Notes: generated by a model not told the origin, from the sequence alone. A stretch of DNA of 37,777 bases from JAVKFF01 sp040226215 (GCA_040226215.1 JAVKFF010000172.1:1-37777), one strand, 5' to 3'; shown: positions 7,189 to 16,327, counted from the first letter of the stretch. A program made the numbers and translations.

Positions 7189-8498
7189 CCCCGTCCCTGC
7201 GCGTCCTGGTCAACGCCCGCCTGCTCGACCCGGCGAGCGGGCTCGACAGCCCCGGCGGCCTCGTCGTCGAGGGATCGCGCATCGCCGATATCGGCCCGCA
7301 CATCACCCGCGACGGGCTGGCCGACGCCATCCCCGTGCTGGACCTGGGCGGTGCCTGCGTCGCCCCCGGCCTGGTGGACATCCGTGCCCGCCTGGGCGAG
7401 CCGGGCGAGGAGCACAAGGAGACCATCGCCACGGCCAGCCGCTCGGCCGCCGCCGGCGGCATCACCGCCATTGCCTGCCTGCCCGACACCAACCCGCCGC
7501 TGGACCGGGTGGAGGGCATCGAGTTCATCGCCCGGCGGGCGCGCGAGGTGAGGCGCACCAAGATCTTCGCCTATGCCTGCGTGACCCGGGAAGCCCGGGG
7601 CGAGGCGCTGGCGGAACTCGGCCTTCTGGCCGAGGCCGGGGCGGTCGGCTTCAGCGATGGCGGCCGCGCCGTCGCCGACCCGCTGGTGATGTCACGGGCC
7701 CTCTCCTACGCGCGCATGACCGGCCTCGCCATCGTCCAGCACCCGGAGGAGCCGCGCCTGGCCGGCGGCGCGATGAACGCGGGCGAGCTCGCCACCCGGC
7801 TCGGCCTGGCGGGCATCCCGCCCCAGGCCGAGGTGATGATGATCGAGCGCGACCTGCGCCTCGTCGAGATGACCGGCGCGCGCTACCACGCCGCCCACGT
7901 CTCGACCGGGGCGGCGGTGGAGGCGATCGCCGCCGCCAAGAAGCGTGGCCTGCCGGTGACCTGCGATACCGCGCCGCATTACTTCGCGCTGACCGAGACG
8001 GACATCGGCGACTATCGGACCTTCGCCAAGGTCTCCCCGCCCTTGCGCGGCGTCGCCGACGCCGCCGCCATCGCCGATGCCGTGGCCGACGGCACCATCG
8101 ACATCGTCGCCAGCGACCACACGCCCCAGGACGTCGACGCCAAGCGCCAACCCTTCGGCCTCGCCGAGCCCGGCGTCGTCGGCTTCGAAACGCTGCTGCC
8201 GGTCAGCCTCGAACTGGTGCACCGGGGCCGCCTCCGCCTGATCGACCTGCTGCACCGGCTGACGGTCGCGCCGGCGGCGCTGATCGGCCGGCCGCTCGGC
8301 CGCCTCGCCATCGGCCAGCCGGCGGACATCGTGGTCTTCGACCCGGACCGGCCGTGGCGGATCGCCGAGGAGGGGCTCGCCTCGAAGTCGAAGAACACGC
8401 CCTTCGACGGGCGGCCGGTGCAGGGCGCGGTCCTGCTCACCCTGGTCGACGGGCGCATCGTCCACGACCGCAACACCATGGAGGGCGGGCATGCCTGA
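7185..8498 (+). CDS. pyrC: Dihydroorotase homologue lacking the HxH metal motif (PyrC'/PyrX-type ATCase partner)
   Basis: The 437-residue protein is a type I dihydroorotase by overall sequence: VAPGLVDI, GEPGEEHKETIATA, AAAGGITAIACLPDTNPPLD, the His of YHAAHVSTGAA, the His of DTAPHYFALTETD, and the Asp of VASDHTPQD are all present. However, the strand that normally reads D-x-H-x-H-x-R-E-P-G reads D-I-R-A-R-L-G-E-P-G here (residues 65-74), so both metal-binding His and the adjacent substrate Arg are replaced. In Pseudomonas a similar non-catalytic PyrC' is required for ATCase assembly; the ATGA overlap with pyrB supports that role here. An active dihydroorotase is then expected elsewhere in the genome. 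Databases often call such proteins simply dihydroorotase. Confidence 0.9.
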   Translation: MTPSLRVLVNARLLDPASGLDSPGGLVVEGSRIADIGPHITRDGLADAIPVLDLGGACVAPGLVDIRARLGEPGEEHKETIATASRSAAAGGITAIACLPDTNPPLDRVEGIEFIARRAREVRRTKIFAYACVTREARGEALAELGLLAEAGAVGFSDGGRAVADPLVMSRALSYARMTGLAIVQHPEEPRLAGGAMNAGELATRLGLAGIPPQAEVMMIERDLRLVEMTGARYHAAHVSTGAAVEAIAAAKKRGLPVTCDTAPHYFALTETDIGDYRTFAKVSPPLRGVADAAAIADAVADGTIDIVASDHTPQDVDAKRQPFGLAEPGVVGFETLLPVSLELVHRGRLRLIDLLHRLTVAPAALIGRPLGRLAIGQPADIVVFDPDRPWRIAEEGLASKSKNTPFDGRPVQGAVLLTLVDGRIVHDRNTMEGGHA

Positions 8499-9159
8499 CC
8501 TCTTCCACTGGGGCGTCGCCTGGCCCTATTTCCTGTCCGCCCTGGTCGGCGGCTACCTGCTGGGCTCGCTCCCCTTCGGCCTCGTCCTGGTGCGCCTCGC
8601 CGGCCTCGGCGACGTGCGCGCCATCGGCTCGGGCAATATCGGCGCCACCAACGTGCTCCGGACCGGCCGGCGGGGCCTCGCGCTCGCCACCCTGCTGCTC
8701 GACGGCGGCAAGGGCGCGGCGGCGGCCCTGATCGCCGGTCGCTACGGCACGGACGTGATGGTGCTGGCGGGCTTCGGCGCGGTGCTCGGCCACTGCTTCC
8801 CGGTCTGGCTCCGGTTTCGCGGCGGCAAGGGCATGGCGACGGCGATCGGCACGCTGCTGGCGGTCTCACCCACGGTCGGCATCCTGGTCAGCGTGGTCTG
8901 GCTCGCCGTGGCGCTTGTCACCCGCTACTCCTCGCTGGCCTCGCTGATCTCCGTCGCCGCGGCGCCGCTCCTGGCCTATCTGCTGTCGCTTCGCGCGGTG
9001 TTCGAGCCGCTCGCCGAGGCGGGCTTCGGCATGGCCCTGCTGGGCGACAATCCGCGCACGCTGATGGCGCTCGCCATCGCCATGGTGGTCTGGGTCCGGC
9101 ACTGGAAGAACATCGTCCGCCTTGTCTCCGGCCGGGAGAGCCGGATCGGCCAGCGCTGA
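8491..9159 (+). CDS. plsY: Acyl-phosphate:glycerol-3-phosphate acyltransferase PlsY
   Basis: PlsY is the inner-membrane enzyme that transfers an acyl chain from acyl-phosphate to glycerol-3-phosphate, giving lysophosphatidate. The 222-residue protein has the expected hydrophobic segments and three conserved cytoplasmic motifs: GSGNIGATNVLRTG, LDGGKGAAAALIAG, and GHCFPVWLRFRGGKGMATAIG. The start ATG lies inside the end of the pyrC-like gene (8-base overlap), so the two are cotranscribed and probably coupled. The C-terminal tail is short and basic (HWKNIVRLVSGRES). A hairpin follows the stop, but its flanking T run suits the opposite strand better. Assignment is secure. Confidence 0.96.
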   Translation: MPDLFHWGVAWPYFLSALVGGYLLGSLPFGLVLVRLAGLGDVRAIGSGNIGATNVLRTGRRGLALATLLLDGGKGAAAALIAGRYGTDVMVLAGFGAVLGHCFPVWLRFRGGKGMATAIGTLLAVSPTVGILVSVVWLAVALVTRYSSLASLISVAAAPLLAYLLSLRAVFEPLAEAGFGMALLGDNPRTLMALAIAMVVWVRHWKNIVRLVSGRESRIGQR

Positions 9160-9172
9160 TCGTGCGCATGCG

Positions 9173-9199
9173 AAAACGGCGGCCCTCAGAGGGCCGCCG
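9173..9199 (-). terminator. Rho-independent terminator of the ompA-like gene
   Basis: CGGCGGCCC (9177-9185) pairs with GGGCCGCCG (9191-9199) around a short loop. On the minus strand the stem is followed by TTTT (AAAA at 9173-9176), so it should terminate the ompA-like transcript. It may also slow the convergent plsY transcript. Confidence 0.8.
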
Positions 9200-9245
9200 C
9201 TTCCCGTGCCAGGCCGCGTCGGTAGTGGCGCTGTCTAATCCGCCC

Positions 9246-9878
9246 TTAGGTCAGCGGTACGATGCGGATTTCCACCCGGCGGTTCTGCTGGCGTCCGGCG
9301 GTGGTGTTGTTGTCCGCGATCGGCTGGGTCTCGCCGAAACCGCGGGCCACCACGCGCACTGGGTTCACGCCGCGCGAGATCAGGTAGTTCGCGACCGACT
9401 GGGCCCGGCGCTCGGAGAGCGACTGGTTGTAGTCGTTCGGGCCGGTGGAGTCGGTGTGGCCGTAGATGTTCACATAGCTCTGCTGGTACTGCTGCAGGGT
9501 GCCGGCGACCTGGTCGAGCGTACTGTAGAAGGCCGGATTGATGTCGGCGGAGTCGACCGCGAAGGTGACGTTCGACGGCAGCGTGACGACCAGCTCGTTG
9601 CCCTGGCGCTGGACCGCCGCGCCGGAGCCGGCGAGATCCTGTTGCAGCTGGGCCTCCTGGTTGTCGAGATAGGCGCCGACGGCACCGCCGGCCAGCGCGC
9701 CGATGCCGGCACCGATGAGCGCGTTGCGGGTGTCGTTACCGCCGGCCAGCGTGCCGAGCGCCGCGCCACCCAGCGCGCCCAGGGCGGCGCCGCCCACGGT
9801 ATTCTGCCCGACCACCGGGGTCTGACACGCCGATAGCGCCGTGCCGGCGATGGCGATGATGGCTAGTTTCCTGAACAT
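9246..9878 (-). CDS. OmpA-family glycine-zipper outer-membrane lipoprotein
   Basis: The 210-residue protein starts with a lipoprotein signal, MFRKLAIIAIAGTALSAC, whose lipobox LSAC places the lipidated Cys at position 18. Next comes a Gly/Ala-rich glycine-zipper segment (about residues 25-75, VGGAALGALGGAALGTLAGG and ALIGAGIGALAGGAVGAYL). The C-terminal OmpA-like peptidoglycan-binding domain holds NIYGHTDSTGPNDYNQSLSERRA, RVVARGFGETQPIADN and NRRVEI. This domain order resembles YiaD. The ATG at 9878 is preceded by a strong AAGGAG seven to eight bases upstream; an in-frame start six codons earlier is less likely because it spoils the signal peptide. Probable role: linking the outer membrane to peptidoglycan. 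Confidence 0.93.
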   Translation of the reverse strand: MFRKLAIIAIAGTALSACQTPVVGQNTVGGAALGALGGAALGTLAGGNDTRNALIGAGIGALAGGAVGAYLDNQEAQLQQDLAGSGAAVQRQGNELVVTLPSNVTFAVDSADINPAFYSTLDQVAGTLQQYQQSYVNIYGHTDSTGPNDYNQSLSERRAQSVANYLISRGVNPVRVVARGFGETQPIADNNTTAGRQQNRRVEIRIVPLT

Positions 9879-9921
9879 TGAGTTCTCCTTCCTCACCTTG
9901 GTTTATCTGCTGAACAGCGGA

Positions 9922-9950
9922 TTTCTATGGCCGCGTGCGTCCTGGTTGAA
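9922..9950 (-). promoter_or_regulatory. Candidate promoter of the ompA-like lipoprotein gene
   Basis: On the minus strand TTCAAC (9950-9945), a 17-base spacer and TAGAAA (9927-9922) lie about 44 bases upstream of the ATG at 9878, with the strong AAGGAG between. Only four of six bases match in each box. Confidence 0.45.
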
Positions 9951-10059
9951 CGCTAACGCAACCAGTCAGGGTAATGCGACCCCGAATCGTCTGTGATCGC
10001 CCTCACTCTAGGCGACCGCTCGTTCCAGAGACATGACAGAAGCCAGTCGATATCCAGCG

Positions 10060-10093
10060 ATTGTGGCGTTATCGGGGATGATCGCGCCACAAT
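10060..10093 (+). promoter_or_regulatory. Perfect 9-bp inverted repeat upstream of dprA
   Basis: ATTGTGGCG (10060-10068) and CGCCACAAT (10085-10093) are exact inverted copies separated by 16 bases, in the 257-base divergent spacer between the ompA-like gene and dprA. The arms are about two helical turns apart centre to centre, which would suit a dimeric regulator; no factor can be named. Confidence 0.45.
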
Positions 10094-10135
10094 TGCCGGT
10101 TGACCCTCTTTCGCATTGCGTGTCTATCTCCGGAA

Positions 10136-11257
10136 ATGAGTCGAGAAATACGTGTTCTTGGCCGGGAGGAGCGGATCGACTGGCTGCGCCTTCAGCGCAC
10201 GCCCAATGTCGGCCCGATCACCTTCCACGCCCTCCTGGAACGTTTCTCGACGCCAAAGGTTGCACTCGACGCGCTGCCCGATCTGGCGACGCGCGGCGGC
10301 GGGCGCCCGCCGAAGCCGCCGGGCCGCGATGTCGTGGCCAGGGAGATCCGTCGGGTGGAGAAGTCCGGCGGCACGATCCTGGCGAGTTGCGAGCCCGCCT
10401 ATCCGGCGCTGCTGCGCGCCATTGCCGACCCGCCACCGACCATCACCGTGCTCGGGCACGCCCATCTGCTCGAACGGCCCGCCGTGGCGCTCGTCGGCGC
10501 GCGCAACGCCTCGCTCAACGGCCGGCGGCTGGCCGGCCAGTGGGCGGCGGCGCTGGCGGAGGCGGGCTGGCTGGTGATCAGCGGTCTCGCCCGCGGCATC
10601 GACACCGCGGCGCATCAAGGCGCGCTGGCGACCGGCACCGTTGCCGTGGTGGCGGGTGGCGTCGACGTGGTCTACCCGGCCGAGAACGAGGAGCTGTGGC
10701 GCGCCATCCGCGCGCAGGGCGCGGTGGTCGGCGAGATGGCGCTGGGCACCGCCCCCACCGCCCGCCACTTCCCGCGCCGCAACCGCATCATCTCCGGCCT
10801 GGTGCGCGGCGTCGTCGTCATCGAGGCGGCGATGCGCTCGGGCTCGCTGATCACCGCCCGGCTGGCCGGCGAGCAGGGGCGCATGGTCATGGCGGTGCCG
10901 GGATCGCCGCTCGACCCCCGCACCCAGGGCACCAACAAGCTGATCCAGGAGGGCGCGCGCCTTGTCCAGTCGGTCGACGACATCATCGACGAACTCGGCC
11001 AGATGCGGCCCGACCTCGCCGAAGGCGGCCCCGGCGACCGGCCCGGACCGCCGGCCGTGATCCCCTCGCCCGAGACCGTCGACCGGGCCCGCGCCAGCAT
11101 CCTCGAAGCGCTGTCCTTCACCCCCACGCCGGTTGACGAACTCATCCGCGGCTGCCAATTGTCAGCGCCCGTGGTGGCGGCGGTCCTGGTCGAGCTCGAA
11201 CTGGCCGGCCGTATCGAGCGCCAGCCCGGCAACCGCATCTGCCTCCTTGAGCGATAG
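10136..11257 (+). CDS. dprA: DNA-processing protein DprA (Smf)
   Basis: DprA binds incoming single-stranded DNA and loads RecA during natural transformation; it is also widespread in bacteria not known to be competent. The 373-residue product has an N-terminal helical segment (IDWLRLQRTPNVGPITF), the Rossmann-like core with ALVGARNASLNGRRLAGQWA, LVISGLARGIDTAAHQGAL, FPRRNRIISGLVRGVVVIEA and SGSLITARLAGEQGR, the MAVPGSPLDPRTQGTNKLI loop, and a C-terminal winged-helix (DML1-like) domain from about residue 310 onward. I chose ATG at 10136; a TTG at 10100 is in frame and would add 12 residues. It is followed by topA, a common alphaproteobacterial arrangement. Confidence 0.95.
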   Translation: MSREIRVLGREERIDWLRLQRTPNVGPITFHALLERFSTPKVALDALPDLATRGGGRPPKPPGRDVVAREIRRVEKSGGTILASCEPAYPALLRAIADPPPTITVLGHAHLLERPAVALVGARNASLNGRRLAGQWAAALAEAGWLVISGLARGIDTAAHQGALATGTVAVVAGGVDVVYPAENEELWRAIRAQGAVVGEMALGTAPTARHFPRRNRIISGLVRGVVVIEAAMRSGSLITARLAGEQGRMVMAVPGSPLDPRTQGTNKLIQEGARLVQSVDDIIDELGQMRPDLAEGGPGDRPGPPAVIPSPETVDRARASILEALSFTPTPVDELIRGCQLSAPVVAAVLVELELAGRIERQPGNRICLLER

Positions 11258-11376
11258 GGAAGGCGGACCGGCGTCGATCCGAAATCGCCGCCGCCGGGGC
11301 GGATCACCAAGGCGGCGCCTGGGCGGCACACCACGCCAGGCGGCCGGTGCACCAGTGTTGATGGAGCGTCCTTCCC

Positions 11377-13971
11377 TTGTCCGGACAGAATCTCGTCATC
11401 GTCGAATCCCCCGCCAAGGCGAAGACCATCGAGAAATATCTCGGCACCGGCTACACCGTGCTGGCCAGCTTCGGGCACATCCGCGACCTGCCGCCCAAGG
11501 ACGGCTCGGTGCGGCCGGAAGACGATTTCGCCATGGACTGGGAGCTCGACGCCCGGTCGAAGAAGCGCGTCGATGAGATCGCCAAGGCGGCCAAGTCCTC
11601 CGACACCATCTTCCTCGCCACCGACCCCGACCGCGAGGGCGAGGCGATCTCCTGGCATGTCCAGGAAGTGCTGAGGGCGAAGAAGGGATTGGCCAACACG
11701 CCCTTCCGGCGGGTCACCTTCAACGAGATCACCAAGTCCGCGGTGCTCGACGCCATCGCCCATCCGCGCGCCCTCAACGACTGTCTGGTCCAGGCCTATC
11801 TCGCCCGTCGGGCCCTCGACTATCTGGTCGGCTTCACCCTGTCGCCGGTGCTCTGGCGCAAGCTGCCGGGCGCGAGGTCGGCCGGGCGCGTGCAGTCGGT
11901 GGCGCTGCGCCTGATCTCCGAGCGCGAGGCCGAGATCGAGGCTTTCGAGCCGCGCGAATACTGGTCGATCGAGGCGGTTCTGGAGACCCCCTCGGGCGAG
12001 CGTTTCAGCGCCCGGCTGACCCATTTCGAGGGCCGGAAGCTCGAGCGCTTCGACATCGCCGACAAGGACAGGGCCGAGGCCGTCGTCGCCAGGCTGAAGG
12101 ATCAGGCCCTTGGCGTCGCCAGCGTCGAGCGCAAGGAGGTGCGGCGACACCCGGCACCGCCCTTCACCACCTCCACCCTGCAGCAGGAGGCCAGCCGCAA
12201 GCTCGGATTCGGGGCCTCGCGCACCATGCGCATCGCCCAGAAACTCTACGAAGGCATCACGCTTGGCGGCGAGACCGTCGGCCTGATCACCTACATGCGG
12301 ACCGACGGCACCCAGATCGCCGGCGAGGCCATCGGCCGGACCCGTGACGTCATCGCCCGCGACTACGGCGACCGCTACCTGCCCGCCCAGCCGCGCGTCT
12401 ACAAGACCAAGGCGAAGAACGCCCAGGAGGCCCACGAGGCGATCCGCCCGACCGATGCCGGGCGCAACCCCAAGGAGATGGCGCGCTACCTGTCGGAGGA
12501 GGACGCGAAGCTCTACGAGCTGATCTGGAAGCGCCTGGTGGCCTGCCAGATGGCCTCGGCCGTGCTCGACCAGGTCGCCGTCGATATCGACACGGCCGAC
12601 GGCGCCGGCCGGTTCCGGGCCACGGGCTCGATCGTCAAGTTCGACGGCTTCCTGACCCTCTACCAGGAAGGCCGGGACGACACCGAGGAGGACGAGAACA
12701 ATCGCCGCCTGCCGCCGATGAACCAGGGCGACGCCCTGCAGGCCGGCGAGATCACGCCCAACCAGCACTTCACCCAGCCGCCGCCGCGCTATACCGAGGC
12801 CAGCCTGGTCAAGCGTCTGGAGGAGCTTGGCATCGGCCGTCCCTCGACCTACGCCTCGATCATCCAGGTGCTGCAGGACCGCGACTATGTCCGCCTGGAG
12901 AGCCGGCGCTTCGTGCCCGAGGACCGCGGCCGGCTCGTCACCAGCTTCCTCACCAGCTTCTTCGAGCGTTATGTGGAGTACGACTTCACCGCCAAGCTGG
13001 AGGAACAGCTCGACGAGATCTCCGACGGCAAGGTCGACTGGAAGCGCGTGCTCAGCGACTTCTGGCAGGCCTTCCAGAAAGCGGTGGAGGGCACCAAGGA
13101 CCTGTCCATCGGCCAGGTGATCGAGGCGCTGGACGAGGATCTCGGCCGCCACTTCTTCCGGCCCGGAGCCAATGGCGAGGATCCGCGCCGCTGCCCCGGC
13201 TGCGGCGCCGGCCGGCTCAGCCTGCGTCTCGGGCGCAACGGCGCCTTCATCGGCTGCTCCAACTATCCCGACTGCACCTATACCAGGCCGCTGGAGGTGG
13301 TGACGGAGGGCAATGGCGAGGCCGCGCAGACCTATCCGCGCCCGCTGGGAGCCGATCCCGAGAGCGGCGAGACCGTCAGCGTGCGCAAGGGCCCCTACGG
13401 CTTCTACGTGCAGCTCGGCGAGGCCGAGAAGGGTCAGAAGCCGGGGCCGAAGCGAACCTCGCTGCCGCGCGGCTACGACCCCTCCACGATCGCGCTCGAC
13501 CGCGCGCTGGCCCTGCTCGCCATGCCCCGGGAACTCGGCGCGCATCCCGACAGCGGGAAACCCATCATCGCCGGCATCGGCCGCTACGGCCCCTATCTGC
13601 AGCATGACGGCGCCTACACCTCGGTGCCCAAGGACGAGGACGTGCTCGACATCGGCATGAACCGGGCGGTCGAGCTGATCGCCAATTCCAAGCCGCGAAA
13701 GGCGGCGCAGGCGCTGAAGGTACTGGGCACGCCGAAAGGCTCGAAGCAGGAGATCGCCGTCTTCAAGGGCCGCTACGGGCCCTATGTGAAACAGGGCCGC
13801 ACCATGGCCTCGCTGCCCAAGGGCAAGGAGGTCGACGACCTCACGCTGGAGGAGGCGGTGGCGCTGATCGCCGCGAAGTCCGGCCCCAAGTCCGGCCCGA
13901 AATCTGGCAAGGGTGCCCGCAAGGGCGGCCGGACCGCGAGCCCGGGCAAGTCGGCCGCCAGGGGCGGCTGA
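11377..13971 (+). CDS. topA: DNA topoisomerase I
   Basis: TopA relaxes negative supercoils by single-strand passage. The 864-residue protein opens with the Toprim domain (LVIVESPAKAKTIEKYLG, SFGHIRDLPPK, LATDPDREGEAISWHV). The active-site Tyr is residue 306 in GLITYMRTDGTQIA. After the core there is one four-Cys zinc finger (CPGC at about 606 and GCSNYPDC about 20 residues later), then repeated C-terminal DNA-binding units marked by RKGPYGFYVQLG, GRYGPYLQHDGAY and KGRYGPYVKQGRT. The tail is rich in Lys, Gly and Ser. The start is TTG with GGAG upstream; it is the only start that keeps the Toprim strand, the next Met being about residue 52. Cotranscribed with rnr, 12 bases downstream. Confidence 0.97.
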   Translation: MSGQNLVIVESPAKAKTIEKYLGTGYTVLASFGHIRDLPPKDGSVRPEDDFAMDWELDARSKKRVDEIAKAAKSSDTIFLATDPDREGEAISWHVQEVLRAKKGLANTPFRRVTFNEITKSAVLDAIAHPRALNDCLVQAYLARRALDYLVGFTLSPVLWRKLPGARSAGRVQSVALRLISEREAEIEAFEPREYWSIEAVLETPSGERFSARLTHFEGRKLERFDIADKDRAEAVVARLKDQALGVASVERKEVRRHPAPPFTTSTLQQEASRKLGFGASRTMRIAQKLYEGITLGGETVGLITYMRTDGTQIAGEAIGRTRDVIARDYGDRYLPAQPRVYKTKAKNAQEAHEAIRPTDAGRNPKEMARYLSEEDAKLYELIWKRLVACQMASAVLDQVAVDIDTADGAGRFRATGSIVKFDGFLTLYQEGRDDTEEDENNRRLPPMNQGDALQAGEITPNQHFTQPPPRYTEASLVKRLEELGIGRPSTYASIIQVLQDRDYVRLESRRFVPEDRGRLVTSFLTSFFERYVEYDFTAKLEEQLDEISDGKVDWKRVLSDFWQAFQKAVEGTKDLSIGQVIEALDEDLGRHFFRPGANGEDPRRCPGCGAGRLSLRLGRNGAFIGCSNYPDCTYTRPLEVVTEGNGEAAQTYPRPLGADPESGETVSVRKGPYGFYVQLGEAEKGQKPGPKRTSLPRGYDPSTIALDRALALLAMPRELGAHPDSGKPIIAGIGRYGPYLQHDGAYTSVPKDEDVLDIGMNRAVELIANSKPRKAAQALKVLGTPKGSKQEIAVFKGRYGPYVKQGRTMASLPKGKEVDDLTLEEAVALIAAKSGPKSGPKSGKGARKGGRTASPGKSAARGG

Positions 13972-13983
13972 TCGGCGGCGGGC

Positions 13984-16251
13984 TTGAGCACGCGCAAGAC
14001 ACCCTTCCCGACCAGGGCCGAAATCGTCGCCTTCGTGAACGAGCACGACACGCCCGTCCACAAGCGGGAGATCGCGCGTGCCTTCCACATCCACGACGCC
14101 GAGGACAAGCGCCGGCTGAAGGCGCTGCTGAAGGAACTGCAGGATGAGGGCAGGATCGGCCGGGATGCCGGCAAGCGCCTGGCCTCGCCCGAGGCGCTGC
14201 CGGCGGTGATGGTGCTGACCGTGGTCGCCGTCGACCTCGACGGCGAGACCATCGCCGCGCCGACCAACTGGCGCCGGGAAGGCGCGCCGCCGCGCATCAT
14301 CGTCATGCCGGACAAGCGCGGCCATGCCGGCCTCGCGGAGGGCGACCGGCTGCTCGCCCGTCTCTCGCGCCTGGATACCCGCCACTACGAGGCGCGGGTC
14401 ATTCGCAAGCTGGACCGGCCGCGCAGCAATCGGGTGATCGGCGTCATCCGCGATCGCGGACGCGGCGCCTATCTGCAACCCGCCGACAAGCGCGACGACC
14501 GGGAGTACCGCGTCGCCGATTCCCGGCTGGCCGGCGCCGGGGACGGCGACATCGTCGCCGCGGAGCTGCACCGCAGCCGCGGCGGACCGCCCGACGTGGC
14601 GGTGCTGGAGGTGCTCGGCCGGGCCGACGACCCGCGCTCGATCAGCCTGATCGCCATCGCCACGGCCGGCATCCCCGTCGAGTTCCCCCGCGCCGCGGTC
14701 GAGCAGGCGGAGCAGGCGAAGCCGCCGGCCCTGGGCAAGCGCGAGGATTTGCGCCGGATACCGCTGGTCACCATCGACGGCGCCGACGCCCGCGACTTCG
14801 ACGACGCGGTGCACGCCCAGCCGGACGACGATCCGCAGAACGAGGGCGGCTGGCAGCTGCTGGTCGCCATCGCCGATGTCAGCGCCTATGTCGATCCCGA
14901 CAGCCCGCTCGACCGCGAGGCCTTCCGGCGCGGCAACAGCGTCTACTTCCCCGACCGCGTCGTGCCGATGCTGCCCGAGGCGCTGTCGAACGGCCTGTGC
15001 TCCCTGGTGCCGGGCGAGGACCGCGCCTGCCTCGCGGTGCGCATCGCCGTCGATTCCGGCGGCCAGGTCCGGGACTACCGTTTCACCCGCGGCCTCATGC
15101 GCTCCGCCGCAAGGCTGACCTACGAGCAGGTGCAGGCGGCCGTCGACGGCCAGCCGGACGACACGACCTCGCCGCTGCTCGATCCCGTCCTCAAACCCCT
15201 CTACGGCGCCTACCGCGCGCTCGACCGGGCGCGGGAGAAGCGCGGCACGCTCGACCTCGACATTCCCGAGCGCACCGTCGCCTTCGACCCGCAGGGCCGG
15301 ATCACCGGCTTCGCCGAACGCCAGCGGCTCGACAGCCACAAGCTGATCGAGGAGTTCATGATCGCCGCCAACGTGGCCGCCGCGCGCGCCCTGACCGAGC
15401 GGCGGACGGGCACCCTGTTCCGGGTCCACGACGCGCCCGACCGGGCCAAGCTGATGGCCCTGAAGGAGTTCCTGGCGCCCTATGGCTACACCATCGCGCT
15501 CGGCCAGGTGATCCGCCCGCGCATGTTCGCCCAGGTTCTGAAGCAGGCGGCGGGCCGGCCGGAGGCGCCGGCGGTCTCCGAACTGATCCTGCGCGCCCAG
15601 GCCCAGGCGCGCTACGAGCCGGAGAATATCGGCCATTTCGGACTCGCCCTGCCCGCCTACTGCCACTTCACCTCGCCGATTCGCCGCTATGCCGACCTCG
15701 TGGTGCATCGAGGCCTGGTGCGCGCGCTGTCACTGGGCCATGGCGGCCTGACGGAGCGCGAGGAGGCACGGCTGGACGAGATCGGCGAGCAGGTCTCCAC
15801 CACCGAGCGCACCGCCGCCTCGGCCGAGCGCGACGCCATGGACCGCTATGTCTCTGCCTATCTCTCCGGCCATGTCGGCGAGGCGTTCCAGGCGCGCATC
15901 AGCAGCGTCACCCGCTTTGGACTGTTCGTCAGCGTCGATCCCTCGGGCGCGGACGGCCTGATCCCGATCTCCACCTTGCCGGACGACTACTACGACCACG
16001 ATGAGCGCGCCCATGCCCTTGTCGGCCGGCGCTGGGGACGTATCTACCGTCTCGGCGCCAGGCTCGAGGTTGTGCTGGTTGAGGCCGACCCGATCACCGG
16101 CTCCAGCCTCTTCAAGCTGGCCCGTGGACAGAAGGACGAGGGCGCCTCGGGCGGGCTGGAAGCGGCCGACCTGCCGTCGCAGCGGGAGCGCCGGCCGCGC
16201 CGCGACGGTGGCTCCGGCAGGTCAGCGGGCCGGCCTGGAAAACGTCGATAG
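13984..16251 (+). CDS. rnr: Ribonuclease R
   Basis: RNase R is a processive 3'-5' exoribonuclease that degrades structured RNA. The 755-residue protein starts with a winged-helix segment (FPTRAEIVAFVNEHDTPVHK, then IARAFHI), followed by cold-shock domains, the RNB catalytic domain with DARDFDDAVHAQ (acidic cluster around residues 268-274), RRGNSVYFPDRVVPMLPEAL, and the highly conserved YCHFTSPIRRYADLVVHR. An S1 domain follows (FQARISSVTRFGLFVSV) and the tail is basic (RRDGGSGRSAGRPGKRR). The start codon is TTG; the next Met is past residue 70 and would delete the helix-turn-helix. It follows topA by 12 bases, and the Ctp-like gene follows by about 76, so one operon is likely. Confidence 0.96.
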   Translation: MSTRKTPFPTRAEIVAFVNEHDTPVHKREIARAFHIHDAEDKRRLKALLKELQDEGRIGRDAGKRLASPEALPAVMVLTVVAVDLDGETIAAPTNWRREGAPPRIIVMPDKRGHAGLAEGDRLLARLSRLDTRHYEARVIRKLDRPRSNRVIGVIRDRGRGAYLQPADKRDDREYRVADSRLAGAGDGDIVAAELHRSRGGPPDVAVLEVLGRADDPRSISLIAIATAGIPVEFPRAAVEQAEQAKPPALGKREDLRRIPLVTIDGADARDFDDAVHAQPDDDPQNEGGWQLLVAIADVSAYVDPDSPLDREAFRRGNSVYFPDRVVPMLPEALSNGLCSLVPGEDRACLAVRIAVDSGGQVRDYRFTRGLMRSAARLTYEQVQAAVDGQPDDTTSPLLDPVLKPLYGAYRALDRAREKRGTLDLDIPERTVAFDPQGRITGFAERQRLDSHKLIEEFMIAANVAAARALTERRTGTLFRVHDAPDRAKLMALKEFLAPYGYTIALGQVIRPRMFAQVLKQAAGRPEAPAVSELILRAQAQARYEPENIGHFGLALPAYCHFTSPIRRYADLVVHRGLVRALSLGHGGLTEREEARLDEIGEQVSTTERTAASAERDAMDRYVSAYLSGHVGEAFQARISSVTRFGLFVSVDPSGADGLIPISTLPDDYYDHDERAHALVGRRWGRIYRLGARLEVVLVEADPITGSSLFKLARGQKDEGASGGLEAADLPSQRERRPRRDGGSGRSAGRPGKRR

Positions 16252-16327
16252 ACGCGGGTGCCCGCGACCGAGTAGTGATATGATTCCGTTAGCACGTTCA
16301 CCGGACCACGCCGAGGGAGCAAAGCCC

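Noticed and set aside
9177..9199. Terminator of plsY on the plus strand
   Set aside because: The stem lacks a T run on the plus strand, whereas on the minus strand four T follow, so it is assigned mainly to the ompA-like gene.
10090..10102. 13-mer CAATTGCCGGTTG shared with 32390-32402
   Set aside because: Several chance 13-mer matches are expected in a window of this size and the two contexts (upstream of dprA; between hdaA and the PerM-type gene) are unrelated.
10672..15708. Very long open frame (about 1,680 codons) antisense to dprA, topA and rnr
   Set aside because: It is the mirror of three well-supported genes in high-GC DNA, where antisense frames stay open through codon bias; its translation is Gly/Arg/Ala/His-rich without domains.
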